In this document: positions 1-8,143 of the stretch, piece by piece
Layout: every line of letters begins with the position of its first letter
Position numbering within the stretch: position 1 is the first letter of the stretch
From: Oscillospiraceae bacterium
GTDB taxonomy: Bacteria > Bacillota > Clostridia > Oscillospirales > Acutalibacteraceae
NCBI GenBank assembly: GCA_015066405.1
Contig: SVOM01000007.1
Span: 1-55,821, forward strand
Reading direction: 5' to 3'
DNA: 55,821 nucleotides
The notes under the pieces: generated by a model
Databases searched by the model: none
The model's input: only the letters and a program-made list of their open reading frames with translations
What the model was told of the DNA's origin: nothing
Position numbers and translations under genes: made by a program

Positions 1-2
1 TT

Positions 3-995
3 ACGGGCGCTATGAAGGGTATGGCAGGTGCCGGGGTCGCTTCAAACCTTCGTACCGAAAAGGACATGAATATGAAGGTTGTTATCGGTGCTATTGTTGT
101 TTTAACATTACTTATATGGCTCGTTCCCGCAATTCCCGTAAACCCCATAGGTGCGATAATTATCGTTGTGTTCGGCTTCTTCTTTGCGGCCGTATCAAGC
201 CGTATGGTAGGTCTTGTTGGCAGTAGTAACAACCCCGTTTCAGGTATGGCTATCGCAACACTGCTTATTGCAACCCTTATTCTTAAATTTACAGGCTCTA
301 CAGGTATTGTTGGTATGAGCAGTGCTATCGCTATTGGCTCTATAATCTGCATTGTATCAGCCATTGCGGGCGATACCTCGCAAGACTTAAAGACAGGTTA
401 TTTGCTTGGTGCTACACCGAAAAAACAGCAAATTGCCGAGATTATCGGTGTTGTAGCGGCAGCTTTGGCTATTGGCGGCACACTCTATTTGCTCGATAGC
501 GCGTGGGGCTTTGGCTCGGACGAGCTCGCCGCTCCTCAGGCAACACTTATGAAGCTTATTATCGAGGGCGTTATGGGTGGTAACCTCCCCTGGCCGCTTG
601 TATTTACAGGTGTGTTTATTGCCGTTGTTGTTGAGCTTATAGGCATCCCCGTGCTTCCCTTTGCTATCGGTGTTTATCTGCCTGTACAGCTTAATGCCTG
701 CATTATGGTTGGCGGTCTTATTCGTTTGGCACTTGATAAGCTCAAAAAAGACAAGGAAACAAAAGAACAAATCGTTAATGACGGTGTGCTCTTCTGCTCG
801 GGTATGATTGCGGGCGAAGGTCTTGTAGGTATTGTGCTTGCCATACTTGCAGTGTTCGGCGTTGGCAGTATCATTGATTTATCAAGCTTTGTACCCAAAA
901 CTGTAGCCGATATTGGCGGACTCGTACTCTTTGCTGTTATCATATTTACACTGCTTAAATTCACAGTATTTAAAAAGCGTGATAAGAAAATATGA
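3..995 (+). CDS. OPT family oligopeptide transporter, C-terminal part (5' end outside window)
   Basis: Membrane transporter of the OPT family, whose members take up short peptides or metal chelates with protons. The frame is already open at base 3, so the ATG at 12 is internal and the gene is cut by the window edge; about 330 of a usual ~640 residues are visible. It has repeated hydrophobic segments and the family-typical stretches SSNNPVSGMAIAT (about residue 71 from the ATG at 12) and QDLKTGYLLGATPKKQQ (about 122). The C terminus ends in a short basic tail. The stop codon overlaps the start of the PqqD-like gene (ATGA), so the two are translationally coupled. The substrate cannot be deduced. 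Confidence 0.9.
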   Translation, partial: TGAMKGMAGAGVASNLRTEKDMNMKVVIGAIVVLTLLIWLVPAIPVNPIGAIIIVVFGFFFAAVSSRMVGLVGSSNNPVSGMAIATLLIATLILKFTGSTGIVGMSSAIAIGSIICIVSAIAGDTSQDLKTGYLLGATPKKQQIAEIIGVVAAALAIGGTLYLLDSAWGFGSDELAAPQATLMKLIIEGVMGGNLPWPLVFTGVFIAVVVELIGIPVLPFAIGVYLPVQLNACIMVGGLIRLALDKLKKDKETKEQIVNDGVLFCSGMIAGEGLVGIVLAILAVFGVGSIIDLSSFVPKTVADIGGLVLFAVIIFTLLKFTVFKKRDKKI

Positions 996-1333
996 AAAAC
1001 AAAGTAAACGAAAATTATCTTGAGCGCATTCCAAAACGAAACGAAGGTATCGTTTGGACTGTCGATGAAAAAGGCATTGCAACGCTCCAAATTGAAAATA
1101 AAGGCGTGTTTAATAGCATTGCTCAAAAGCTGTTTAAAAAGCCGAAAATCAGTTATATTCATTTGGATGAGAACGGCTCCTTTATATGGCAGCTGTTTGA
1201 CGGAAATAAAGATTTAACCGAAATCGGAAAATTAGTTGATGAGCATTTTGGCGAAAAAGCACATCCGCTTTATGAGCGATTAGCGAAATACTGCCAAATA
1301 CTTGAAAGCTACGGCTTTATAACGACAAAATAA
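992..1333 (+). CDS. PqqD-like (RRE-fold) protein coupled to the OPT transporter
   Basis: A 113-residue protein with the PqqD-family pattern: a beta-rich first half, then the conserved block HLDENGSFIWQLFDG (about residues 57-71) followed by a helical winged-helix-like part ending ILESYGFI. PqqD domains bind leader peptides of ribosomally made, modified peptides, but many stand-alone homologues in Clostridia have no known role. The start overlaps the OPT stop by 4 bases. No radical SAM partner or precursor peptide is visible downstream, because a terminator follows at once; upstream is outside the window. Residues 1-50 are basic and less like the family. Family call is fairly sure; function unknown. 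Confidence 0.75.
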   Translation: MKNKVNENYLERIPKRNEGIVWTVDEKGIATLQIENKGVFNSIAQKLFKKPKISYIHLDENGSFIWQLFDGNKDLTEIGKLVDEHFGEKAHPLYERLAKYCQILESYGFITTK

Positions 1334-1337
1334 ATAA

Positions 1338-1373
1338 AACCTCTCCAGAAAAATTAATTTGGAGAGGTTTTTT
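1338..1373 (+). terminator. Intrinsic terminator of the OPT-PqqD operon
   Basis: Nine-base stem AACCTCTCC / GGAGAGGTT around a 14-base AT-rich loop, followed by a T run. Confidence 0.85.
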
Positions 1374-1376
1374 CTA

Positions 1377-1405
1377 TTGAATAATTTTTTGCATCGTGCT
1401 ATACT
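1377..1405 (+). promoter_or_regulatory. Sigma-A promoter of the MFS gene
   Basis: TTGAAT (1377-1382), 17-base spacer, TATACT (1400-1405). Transcription would begin near 1412, downstream of the in-frame GTG at 1396, which excludes that codon as the start of the MFS gene. Confidence 0.75.
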
Positions 1406-1434
1406 GTAGACTCAATGTATGGGAGATGGTAGCA

Positions 1435-2643
1435 TTGGCAAAGCTGGAAACAAAGAAACAAATCAATACCCTGGCTCTTCTCTTCGCGCTTACCTATATG
1501 GTAAGCTATATGACCCGCATTAACTACGGTGCCGTAATAGCCGAAATGGAAATTTCTACAGGCTTTTCCCGTTCTCTTTTATCTATGGCACTGACGGGCA
1601 GTTTCATAACATACGGCGTTGGTCAAATTGTTAGCGGAATTTGCGGCGACAAATTTTCTCCCAAAAAATTAGTATCGCTCGGCCTAATAGTAACAATATG
1701 TATGAACCTGCTTATACCCTTATGTCAAAACCCCTATCAAATGCTGGCGGTTTGGTGTGTAAACGGCTTTGCGCAAAGTTTTATGTGGCCGCCGATAGTT
1801 CGGCTTATGACGGCGCTTTTATCGGCTGACGACTACAAAAAGGTAACCGTAAGGGTTTCCTGGGGCAGTTCCTTTGGCACAATAGCGGTTTACTTTTTAG
1901 CCCCCGTTATCATCACTTTGCTTAGTTGGAAATGGGTGTTTTTGATTTGCGCTGTTTTCGGCGCGATAATGCTCGTTGTTTGGAATAAATTCTCCTATGA
2001 AATTGAAAACGAGAAAAAGGGAAAAATTGATGCCTCACCTTCGGGCTCTTTAAAAGCACTTTTTACGCCTTTGCTTTTTTGCGTTATGCTCTGTATTGTT
2101 TTGCAAGGAATGCTGCGTGATGGTGTTACAACCTGGATGCCCTCTTACATATCAGAAACATATAATCTTGGTAGCGCCGTTTCCATTTTAACGGGAATTG
2201 TGTTGCCGCTTTTCAGCATTGTAACCTTTAACCTTGCCGAAAAACTTTATCGCAAAAAACTCACAAACCCTTTGCTTTGCGCGGGTGTAATTTTCGGTGT
2301 GGGTGCCGTATCGGCTATTGCCCTTTATCTTTTATCGGATGCGGGCGCGGTTTTTTCGGTGCTTTTCTCGGCTCTCCTTACAGGTGCAATGCACGGCGTA
2401 AACCTTATCTTGATTTGTATGATACCACCCTTCTTTAAAAAATACGGCAACGTATCTACGGCTTCGGGCGTGCTTAATTCTTGCACGTATATCGGCAGTG
2501 CGCTCTCAACCTACGGCATAGCCGTTTTATCGGAAAATATGGGGTGGCACTTTACAATTTTTATATGGTTTATTATCGCAGTTCTTGGCACCGCAGTATG
2601 CCTATTGTGTGTAAAACCGTGGGCCAAAAATTTCGGTAATTAA
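1435..2643 (+). CDS. MFS transporter, OPA (GlpT/UhpC)-like
   Basis: Major facilitator superfamily transporter of about 402 residues with twelve predicted membrane segments. The first helix carries YMVSYMTRINYGAV, and the loop after helix 2 has the MFS-type GDKFSPKK motif. The pattern near the N terminus resembles organophosphate:phosphate antiporters and their sensor relatives, but substrate residues cannot be assigned. I chose the TTG at 1435: GGGAG at 1421-1425 lies 9 bases upstream, and the promoter at 1377-1405 makes the longer GTG form (1396) impossible. It appears monocistronic, with its own promoter and the next gene's promoter directly behind it. Confidence 0.85.
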   Translation: MAKLETKKQINTLALLFALTYMVSYMTRINYGAVIAEMEISTGFSRSLLSMALTGSFITYGVGQIVSGICGDKFSPKKLVSLGLIVTICMNLLIPLCQNPYQMLAVWCVNGFAQSFMWPPIVRLMTALLSADDYKKVTVRVSWGSSFGTIAVYFLAPVIITLLSWKWVFLICAVFGAIMLVVWNKFSYEIENEKKGKIDASPSGSLKALFTPLLFCVMLCIVLQGMLRDGVTTWMPSYISETYNLGSAVSILTGIVLPLFSIVTFNLAEKLYRKKLTNPLLCAGVIFGVGAVSAIALYLLSDAGAVFSVLFSALLTGAMHGVNLILICMIPPFFKKYGNVSTASGVLNSCTYIGSALSTYGIAVLSENMGWHFTIFIWFIIAVLGTAVCLLCVKPWAKNFGN

Positions 2644-2656
2644 TCCTTGTTTTCTA

Positions 2657-2685
2657 TTTACATAGATTTTAAAATATGCTATACT
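2657..2685 (+). promoter_or_regulatory. Sigma-A promoter of the deacetylase-isomerase pair
   Basis: TTTACA (2657-2662), 17-base spacer, TATACT (2680-2685), directly followed by a 26-base palindrome at the expected start of transcription. Confidence 0.7.
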
Positions 2686-2687
2686 TT

Positions 2688-2713
2688 GGGTAACAGTAGC
2701 TACGCTGTTGCCC
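2688..2713 (+). promoter_or_regulatory. Palindrome at the transcription start, probable operator or 5' leader hairpin
   Basis: GGGTAACAG (2688-2696) and CTGTTGCCC (2705-2713) form a 9-base inverted repeat with one G:T pair around an 8-base centre. It begins 3 bases after the -10 hexamer and spans the predicted +1. No T run follows, so a terminator is unlikely; a repressor operator or protective 5' hairpin fits better. Confidence 0.5.
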
Positions 2714-2737
2714 ATTTTAATTTAAAGGATGATTTTT

Positions 2738-3589
2738 ATGCGTTATATGTTTCCGCGTTTCCCGGGAGGTCTTGCTAAAGCGGTAACCTTTAGTTATGAT
2801 GACGGTTGCCCCGAGGATGTGCGCCTTGCAAACCTTTTTACTAAATATGGACTCAAAGGCACATTTAATATGAACGTTGCCAAAAACAGTACCAACGGAA
2901 TTACCATAGAACAGGTTAAAGAGCATATCTTAGATAAAGGCCACGAGGTTGCAGTGCACGGCTATAACCACCGCGCCAATGGTGTTATCAGTGTTGTTGA
3001 TGGCATAAGAGACGTGCTGGAATGCCGATTAAATCTTGAAAAAACATACGGTAAAATCATTCGCGGTATGGCATACCCCGATACGGGCATACACACATTT
3101 GCAAACGGCACTACATACGAAAAGGTTAAACAGTATTTAACCGAGCTTGGTATTGTGTATTCAAGAACACTGGGAGAGGACAGCAATAGCTTTGCCGTAC
3201 CTGATGATTGGCACTGTTGGAAACCCACCTGCCACCACGACCACGGTAGTGTTTTTAAATGGATTGATGAGTTTTTTGCACTCGATTTATCGGCAAATAT
3301 ATATTTGCCGCGCCGCGCACCCCGTATTTTCTATATTTGGGGACATTCTTTTGAATTCGAACGCAAAAACAACTGGGAACAGATTGAAAAAATTTGCGAA
3401 AAAATTTCACGCAATCCTGACGTTTGGTATGCTACCAATATTGAAATTTATGATTATTTAAAGGCATACGACTCCATTTTACACAGTGCTGACGGCAACA
3501 TAATATATAACCCTACCGCTGAGCGTATCTGGTTTGTGGCGGACAGTAAGGACTATGTAATAAACCCCGGCGAAACATTATACCTTTAA
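2738..3589 (+). CDS. Polysaccharide deacetylase family protein (NodB homology)
   Basis: A 283-residue cytoplasmic carbohydrate esterase 4-like protein without signal peptide. Motif 1 is VTFSYDDG (D21, D22), and motif 2 is HGYNH, giving the metal-binding H74/H78 pair. A TGIHTFANG loop and FYIWGHSFEFE region follow, as in intracellular homologues near sugar catabolic genes. The ATG at 2738 is preferred because AAAGG lies 9 bases upstream; the in-frame ATG at 2729 overlaps that site. The next gene begins 11 bases after the stop behind AAGGAG, so the two are an operon. This suggests deacetylation and then isomerisation of an N-acetylated sugar, an inference from context only. Confidence 0.85.
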   Translation: MRYMFPRFPGGLAKAVTFSYDDGCPEDVRLANLFTKYGLKGTFNMNVAKNSTNGITIEQVKEHILDKGHEVAVHGYNHRANGVISVVDGIRDVLECRLNLEKTYGKIIRGMAYPDTGIHTFANGTTYEKVKQYLTELGIVYSRTLGEDSNSFAVPDDWHCWKPTCHHDHGSVFKWIDEFFALDLSANIYLPRRAPRIFYIWGHSFEFERKNNWEQIEKICEKISRNPDVWYATNIEIYDYLKAYDSILHSADGNIIYNPTAERIWFVADSKDYVINPGETLYL

Positions 3590-3600
3590 GGAGATACTTT

Positions 3601-4464
3601 ATGAGATTATCGGTTGATATTTCAGGTATACGCTCATTTGTGGGCGATATTGCCGCACTTGATATGATTAAAGCGGCCGGCTTTGATGCCGTTGATTACA
3701 GCTTCCACGAGCACGATATTGCCACAGGCGAAAATTATTTAGAAAACGCAAAGAATATAAGAGAACATCTTGATAAGATAGGCCTTGTTTGCAACCAAGC
3801 GCATGCTCCGTTCGGACTTACATACGGAAAACCGTTTGATGAGTCAAATTACCAATATTTAACGATTGTACGCTCCATTGAAGCGGCGGCTATTATGGGT
3901 GCTGATAACATTATAGTTCACGCGATAGTTGTGCCCGAGGGTATCGAAAATGTAACCGACACTTACGAGGATTACAACTATAAATTCTATAAGAGCTTAG
4001 AGCCCGTGGCTAAAAAATTTGGTATAAAAATTGCTATTGAGAATTTATTTACGTATAACGAGATAAACCACTATCACAACGGTGTTTTTGCGAAGCCGTT
4101 TGAAATGAACTCACTGCTCGCACGCCTTGATTCACCTATATTTGGCACCTGCCTTGATATTGGGCACGCCTTTATTTCGGGCACAAAGCCGCATCTCTTT
4201 ATTGCAGGTATGAAGCCGGGTGCATTAAGGGCGCTACACGTGCAGGAGTGTACCGATGGTATAGGCGATAAGCATATGCTCCCCTATCTTGGCTTTATTG
4301 ATTGGGAAAGTACCGCCGCAGCGCTTAAAGAATACAAATATGACGGAGACATCACATTTGAAATTTTTAAATTCTTTAAGTGTTTCCCGCCCGAGTGCCT
4401 TGAAGCCGCGCTTAAATTAGCCGTAAGTGTGGGCAGACATTTAATTAAGCTTATAGAAGAATAA
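3601..4464 (+). CDS. Sugar phosphate isomerase/epimerase family protein (xylose isomerase-like TIM barrel)
   Basis: A 287-residue AP-endonuclease-2-like TIM barrel. Characteristic stretches are MIKAAGFDAVDYSF (about 21-34), HAPFG in the second strand, IAIENLFT with the metal-ligand Glu (about 143), GTCLDIGHA with Asp/His ligands (about 180) and ALHVQECTDG (about 209). This matches enzymes that isomerise or epimerise sugars or sugar acids with a divalent metal. The start has AAGGAG 7 bases upstream. It is co-transcribed with the polysaccharide deacetylase and closed by a terminator. The exact substrate is unknown. Confidence 0.85.
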   Translation: MRLSVDISGIRSFVGDIAALDMIKAAGFDAVDYSFHEHDIATGENYLENAKNIREHLDKIGLVCNQAHAPFGLTYGKPFDESNYQYLTIVRSIEAAAIMGADNIIVHAIVVPEGIENVTDTYEDYNYKFYKSLEPVAKKFGIKIAIENLFTYNEINHYHNGVFAKPFEMNSLLARLDSPIFGTCLDIGHAFISGTKPHLFIAGMKPGALRALHVQECTDGIGDKHMLPYLGFIDWESTAAALKEYKYDGDITFEIFKFFKCFPPECLEAALKLAVSVGRHLIKLIEE

Positions 4465-4471
4465 TTAAAAA

Positions 4472-4497
4472 ACGAGTACTCAGGTACTCGTTTTTTT
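4472..4497 (+). terminator. Intrinsic terminator
   Basis: ACGAGTAC / GTACTCGT stem flanked by A and T runs, just after the isomerase stop. Confidence 0.85.
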
Positions 4498-4542
4498 GTA
4501 TACCAATATTGCTTTCCGCCAATAATAAATCGGGTGGATAAT

Positions 4543-4926
4543 ATGAAAAAATTAAAGCGTAATGCCGTGTTTTTTATAATAGGCGGCATTGGTTACGGAA
4601 TTATTGAACTTTTATGGCGGCGGCGCACCCACCCTACTATGATTATAGCGGGTGGTATTTGCTTCACAGTATTTTCCTTTGTGGCCGAAAGATTTAAAAA
4701 CCGCGGCACACTTTTTAAGTGCTCTTTTTGTGCGGCGGTAATAACGGCGGTTGAGCTTGTTTTCGGCATAGTTTTTAATATGATATTTGATATGAAAGTA
4801 TGGGATTACAGCCGTATGCCTTTTAATTTTTTAGGGCAGATTTGCCCCTTTTATTCGGTGCTTTGGGGATTTTTATCTCTTCTGTTTTTACCGCTCGCAA
4901 GGTTTTTAAATGAACGGATAAAATAA
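4543..4926 (+). CDS. Small membrane protein, CmpB/DUF1113-like putative ABC permease
   Basis: A 127-residue protein with four predicted membrane helices. The segment VWDYSRMPFNFLGQICPF (about 90-107) followed by YSVLWGFLSLLFLP is the signature of the ABC_trans_CmpB (formerly DUF1113) family of putative transport permeases in Firmicutes, of unproven function. The ATG at 4543 has GGGTGG 5 bases upstream; an in-frame GTG at 4534 lies inside that site and is less likely. It stands alone between terminators. No ATPase is nearby. Confidence 0.7.
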   Translation: MKKLKRNAVFFIIGGIGYGIIELLWRRRTHPTMIIAGGICFTVFSFVAERFKNRGTLFKCSFCAAVITAVELVFGIVFNMIFDMKVWDYSRMPFNFLGQICPFYSVLWGFLSLLFLPLARFLNERIK

Positions 4927-4927
4927 A

Positions 4928-4948
4928 GGGGAGGCGCAACGCCTCCCC
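4928..4948. repeat. REP-like GC-rich palindrome
   Basis: GGGGAGGCG / CGCCTCCCC with a CAA loop, beginning 2 bases after the stop of the small membrane protein and followed by TACA. It is far richer in GC than its surroundings. It could also act as the 3' hairpin of the membrane-protein transcript. Confidence 0.5.
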
Positions 4949-4964
4949 TACATATTACGACCTA

Positions 4965-4996
4965 AAAATGAACCACCCTAAAGGGTGGTTCATTTT
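4965..4996. terminator. Bidirectional terminator
   Basis: Perfect 15-bp stem (4965-4979 with 4982-4996) with a 2-base loop and A/T-rich ends, lying between two convergent genes. It fits a terminator for both, above all for the minus-strand P-loop gene. Confidence 0.75.
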
Positions 4997-5000
4997 GGTG

Positions 5001-5417
5001 TTAGATTTCTTCAGCTATTTCGAAAATCTTTTCGGGAAGCTCTGCCTTATCACAAGAAACTGTGAAGCAGAAGTTTACGTGTGTATCTTCAGCCAAAGCT
5101 GATACTCTATCAAGGAAATCTGCTAATTCTTCATAATCGCGGCTTCCTATTCTGAGTGTTGCATCACCAAAAATATCAGTAACGTCATGATTTCCGGCAC
5201 AGATGCCGCAAAGCACGCCGTAATATTCGCCATAGCCCTTTGCACCGTAGGATTCAATATCAATAAGTCTTGCTTTATGGCTGATACTGAAAGTAAGGGT
5301 ATCGCCTTTCTCTATACATACAACATTGCCTTTGCTTGTTGCGGCGGTAGAGTTTACCAAATCAATAAGCTTTTTGGTTTTACCCGAACCTTTTTTACCG
5401 ATAATAAGTTTAATCAT
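5001..5417 (-). CDS. Small P-loop nucleotide-binding protein
   Basis: A 138-residue protein beginning MIKLIIGKKGSGKTKKLIDL, a clear Walker A motif (GKKGSGKT, residues 7-14). A DIES segment near residue 50 and FCFTVSCD near 115 are beta-strand-like; no classic Walker B or hydrolase domain is evident. The ATG at 5415-5417 is preferred: AAAGGAG is 9 bases upstream, while the in-frame TTG at 5424 directly abuts that site. It follows pgi after a short hairpin and is probably expressed with it. I do not recognise a characterised family. ATP or GTP binding is an inference from the motif. Confidence 0.75.
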   Translation of the reverse strand: MIKLIIGKKGSGKTKKLIDLVNSTAATSKGNVVCIEKGDTLTFSISHKARLIDIESYGAKGYGEYYGVLCGICAGNHDVTDIFGDATLRIGSRDYEELADFLDRVSALAEDTHVNFCFTVSCDKAELPEKIFEIAEEI

Positions 5418-5441
5418 ATCTGCCAACTCCTTTATATTTTA

Positions 5442-5457
5442 AACCGCCTTGGCGGTT
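5442..5457 (-). terminator. Intercistronic hairpin after pgi
   Basis: AACCGCC / GGCGGTT stem with a 2-base loop, followed on the minus strand by a poor T tract. A partial terminator or mRNA-processing hairpin is more likely than a full stop. Confidence 0.45.
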
Positions 5458-5463
5458 ATTTTA

Positions 5464-6804
5464 CTATTTACCAAGTCTTGCTTCAAGCTCTGCTTTTTGT
5501 GCCTCGTAACCGGGTTTGCCAAGCAAAGCAAACATATTCTTTTTATAGCTTTCAACACCGGGCTGGTCGAACGGATTTACACCGAGCATATAACCCGATA
5601 CTGCACAAGCCTTTTCGAAGAAGAATATTAGGCGACCGAGGTTATCTTCATCCGCTTTATCGAGCGAGATAACGAGATTTGGTACACCGCCATCGGTATG
5701 AGCCAAAACGGTACCTTCAAATGCCTTCCTGTTTACAAACGACATCGGTTTGCCTGCCAAGAAGTTAAGGCCATCTCCATCCGATTCTTCTTTTTCTATA
5801 ATTACATCCTTGCCGCAGTCATCAATAGTAACAACTGTTTCAAAAAGGATGCGCTTACCGTCTTGAACATACTGTCCCATAGAATGCAAATCGGTTGAGA
5901 AAACAACTGATGCGGGGAAAAGACCCTTATTGTCCTTGCCTTCACTTTCTCCGTAAAGCTGTTTCCACCACTCTGCCATCATAGTAAAGCGTGGCTCATA
6001 GCTTACAAGAAGCTCGATTTCCTTGCCCTTGCGATAGAACGCATTTCTGAGCGCCGCATATTTATAGCAATCGTTATTCTCAATATCGGGATTTGCATAT
6101 TCTTCTCTTGCTGCCGCAGCGCCTGCCATCAAAGCATCAATATCGGCACCTGCCGCTGCTATCGGTAAAAGACCAACCGCCGTAAGAACCGAGAAACGAC
6201 CGCCTACATCATCCGGCACTACAAAGCACTCATAGCCCTTTTCATCAGCCAACTGCTTTAATGTACCGCGAGCTTTATCGGTGGTGCAGTAAATACGCTC
6301 GGCTGCTTCCTTTTCGCCATAACGCTCTTCAAGAAGCTTTCTGAAAACTCTGAAAGCAACGGCGGGCTCGGTAGTAGTACCCGATTTTGAAATAATGTTA
6401 ACCGATACACGCTTATTTTCACAAAGTGTCAATAAATCAGCCAAAGCCGAACCGCTTATACTGTTGCCTGCAAAGTATATATCGGGTGTGTCCTTTTTGA
6501 AATTGTTATAATAAGGGCTCTTTAAAAACTCGATAGCCGCGCGAGCGCCGAGATATGAGCCGCCGATACCGATAACAACCAAAATATCGGTGTCGCTTTT
6601 AATTTTTTCGGCCGCTTTTTTGATGCGGGCGAACTCTTCCTTATCATAATTTACGGGTAAATCAAGCCAACCCAGAAAATCGTTGCCCAAGCCATTTTTT
6701 TGCTCCAACATATTGTGAGCGGCATTGACTTGGCTAATAAGTCCCTTAATATCATTTTCTCGCAAAAAGTCATTTGCAAAGCTTTGATTAATCTTAATTG
6801 CCAT
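5464..6804 (-). CDS. pgi: Glucose-6-phosphate isomerase
   Basis: A 446-residue phosphoglucose isomerase that interconverts glucose 6-phosphate and fructose 6-phosphate in glycolysis. It has the SIS fold with [18 protein letters not shown] (about 76-93), the sugar-phosphate loop [13 protein letters not shown] (about 136-148), [14 protein letters not shown] (about 202-215) and the C-terminal [14 protein letters not shown] signature. Length matches the shorter bacterial type. The start has GGAGG 9 bases upstream. It has its own promoter and is followed by a small P-loop gene. Confidence 0.96.
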   Translation of the reverse strand: MAIKINQSFANDFLRENDIKGLISQVNAAHNMLEQKNGLGNDFLGWLDLPVNYDKEEFARIKKAAEKIKSDTDILVVIGIGGSYLGARAAIEFLKSPYYNNFKKDTPDIYFAGNSISGSALADLLTLCENKRVSVNIISKSGTTTEPAVAFRVFRKLLEERYGEKEAAERIYCTTDKARGTLKQLADEKGYECFVVPDDVGGRFSVLTAVGLLPIAAAGADIDALMAGAAAAREEYANPDIENNDCYKYAALRNAFYRKGKEIELLVSYEPRFTMMAEWWKQLYGESEGKDNKGLFPASVVFSTDLHSMGQYVQDGKRILFETVVTIDDCGKDVIIEKEESDGDGLNFLAGKPMSFVNRKAFEGTVLAHTDGGVPNLVISLDKADEDNLGRLIFFFEKACAVSGYMLGVNPFDQPGVESYKKNMFALLGKPGYEAQKAELEARLGK

Positions 6805-6834
6805 TTAAACTGCCTCCATTTTGTTACTACTTGT

Positions 6835-6863
6835 ATTTTACTATAAAATTGTGAGTTTTTCAA
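6835..6863 (-). promoter_or_regulatory. Sigma-A promoter of pgi
   Basis: On the minus strand TTGAAA (6863-6858), 17-base spacer, TAAAAT (6840-6835), about 30 bases upstream of the start codon. Confidence 0.7.
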
Positions 6864-6898
6864 TATAAATCTATATTTTTTTACCGATTTTTTACATA

Positions 6899-8098
6899 TT
6901 ATAAACAAAATAACGCCCGTACGAGCCACATAAATGTATGCGTTATATTAATTCTCTCTACATCCTTTGAAAGTTTTAAATCAATAACACCGATTTCGCT
7001 GTCGCCCGACATAACTTTAACCGTTCCCACTTTGGTGCCTGCTTTGGCGGGCGCGGTAACAAATTCATCAAGCTGTACCGTTTGGGTAATGTCCCCTACT
7101 GTGCGTTTTGGCAAAAGAATATTGAGCGTGCCGTCAGGCACAACCAAAGCATATTTTGCAACTCCCTTTTTAATGGGAATAACTGTTTTTTCATCTATCT
7201 CGGCTTCGATATTTTTGTAGTTATAGTTGGCGTAGCCATAGTTTAATAGCTTCTTGGCACCTTCAAAGCGGTCGGTACTGCTATCGGCATCCATAACAAC
7301 GGCCACAAGTTGCATACCGTTTTTATCGGCGGTGGCACTAAGGCAATAGCCCGCCTTACTTGTTGTGCCCGTTTTAAGACCCGTACACCCCTCATAAAAA
7401 CGCACAAGCTTATTGGTATTTACAAGCTCGCTCTCGCCGTTTCTTAGTGAATCCATCCAAACTGTAGAATACTCTTTGATTAAATCATATTTAATGAGCT
7501 CACTGGATGCAATGGCAACATCGTGAGCACTGGTTAAATGCCCCTCGGCATCAAGCCCCGTGCAGTTTACAAAATGGGTGTTGTTCATACCAAGTGCTTT
7601 TGCCTTTTCGTTCATAAGGGCTACAAACCCCTCTTCACTGCCTGCCACCGCTTCGCCGAGAGCTACCATAGCATCATTTGCCGATGCTATAACCGCGGCT
7701 TTAAGCAATTCGTGCACCGACATTTGCTCGCCCGGCTCTAACCATATTTGCGAGCCACCCATACTGCACGCATGCTCGGTTGCGGTAATTACCGTATCTA
7801 ATTTTAGTGTCCCCTGCTTTATGGCATCCATAACAAGCAGTAAGGACATAATTTTGGTAATTGATGCGGGTGCGGTTTTTTCATCCGCATTGTTTTCGTA
7901 CAAAACTGTACCTGTCATTACCTCCATAAGTATTACCGATTTTGCCTTAATATCAAGCTGTGTTACATTTTCCGACTGTGCCGTAGTGCTAAGCGGCTTA
8001 TCTAAATCATCCGCATCCCACTCCATACTCACCGTTGCCGCCGATACACTTACCGACAGCAAGCATATACATAAAATATATGCTATCATCCTTTTCAT
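6899..8098 (-). CDS. Serine-type D-Ala-D-Ala carboxypeptidase (peptidase S11, DacF-like)
   Basis: Secreted low-molecular-weight penicillin-binding protein of 399 residues that trims the terminal D-Ala of peptidoglycan stems. The N terminus is a signal peptide (MKRMIAYILCICLLSVSVSA). The three penicillin-binding motifs are SITK (79-82, nucleophile S79), SAN (139-141) and KTG (242-244). A C-terminal PBP5-type beta domain follows, ending in a short amphipathic stretch (FMWLVRALFCL) that may hold the membrane. The ATG at 8098 is 7 bases after GAGGTG; the in-frame GTG at 8113 lies in that site's hairpin. It is last in the pyrR-mnmA-LUD-dac cluster. Confidence 0.93.
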   Translation of the reverse strand: MKRMIAYILCICLLSVSVSAATVSMEWDADDLDKPLSTTAQSENVTQLDIKAKSVILMEVMTGTVLYENNADEKTAPASITKIMSLLLVMDAIKQGTLKLDTVITATEHACSMGGSQIWLEPGEQMSVHELLKAAVIASANDAMVALGEAVAGSEEGFVALMNEKAKALGMNNTHFVNCTGLDAEGHLTSAHDVAIASSELIKYDLIKEYSTVWMDSLRNGESELVNTNKLVRFYEGCTGLKTGTTSKAGYCLSATADKNGMQLVAVVMDADSSTDRFEGAKKLLNYGYANYNYKNIEAEIDEKTVIPIKKGVAKYALVVPDGTLNILLPKRTVGDITQTVQLDEFVTAPAKAGTKVGTVKVMSGDSEIGVIDLKLSKDVERINITHTFMWLVRALFCL

Positions 8099-8105
8099 AA
8101 CAAAA

Positions 8106-8136
8106 CACCTCACATACTAAATAAGTATGTAAGGTG
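8106..8136 (-). promoter_or_regulatory. Hairpin that sequesters the dac ribosome binding site
   Basis: On the minus strand CACCTTACATACT (8136-8124) can pair with AGTATGTGAGGTG (8118-8106) over 13 base pairs with one G:U and a 5-base loop. The 3' arm contains GAGGTG, the ribosome binding site of dac. It lies in the 45-base gap between the LUD gene and dac. A TTTTGTT stretch follows, so partial termination is another possibility. Confidence 0.6.
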
Positions 8137-8143
8137 CTAACAT

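Noticed and set aside
387-1162. Long minus-strand frames opposite the OPT and PqqD-like genes
   Set aside because: They mirror the codon pattern of the plus genes, have no ribosome site and show no domain.
1396-1434. GTG start giving a 415-residue MFS protein
   Set aside because: The predicted promoter at 1377-1405 overlaps it, so this codon would not be in the mRNA; TTG 1435 has a ribosome site.
7560-8120. 186-residue plus frame opposite the carboxypeptidase gene
   Set aside because: Antisense shadow of a gene with three intact catalytic motifs; no promoter or family signal.
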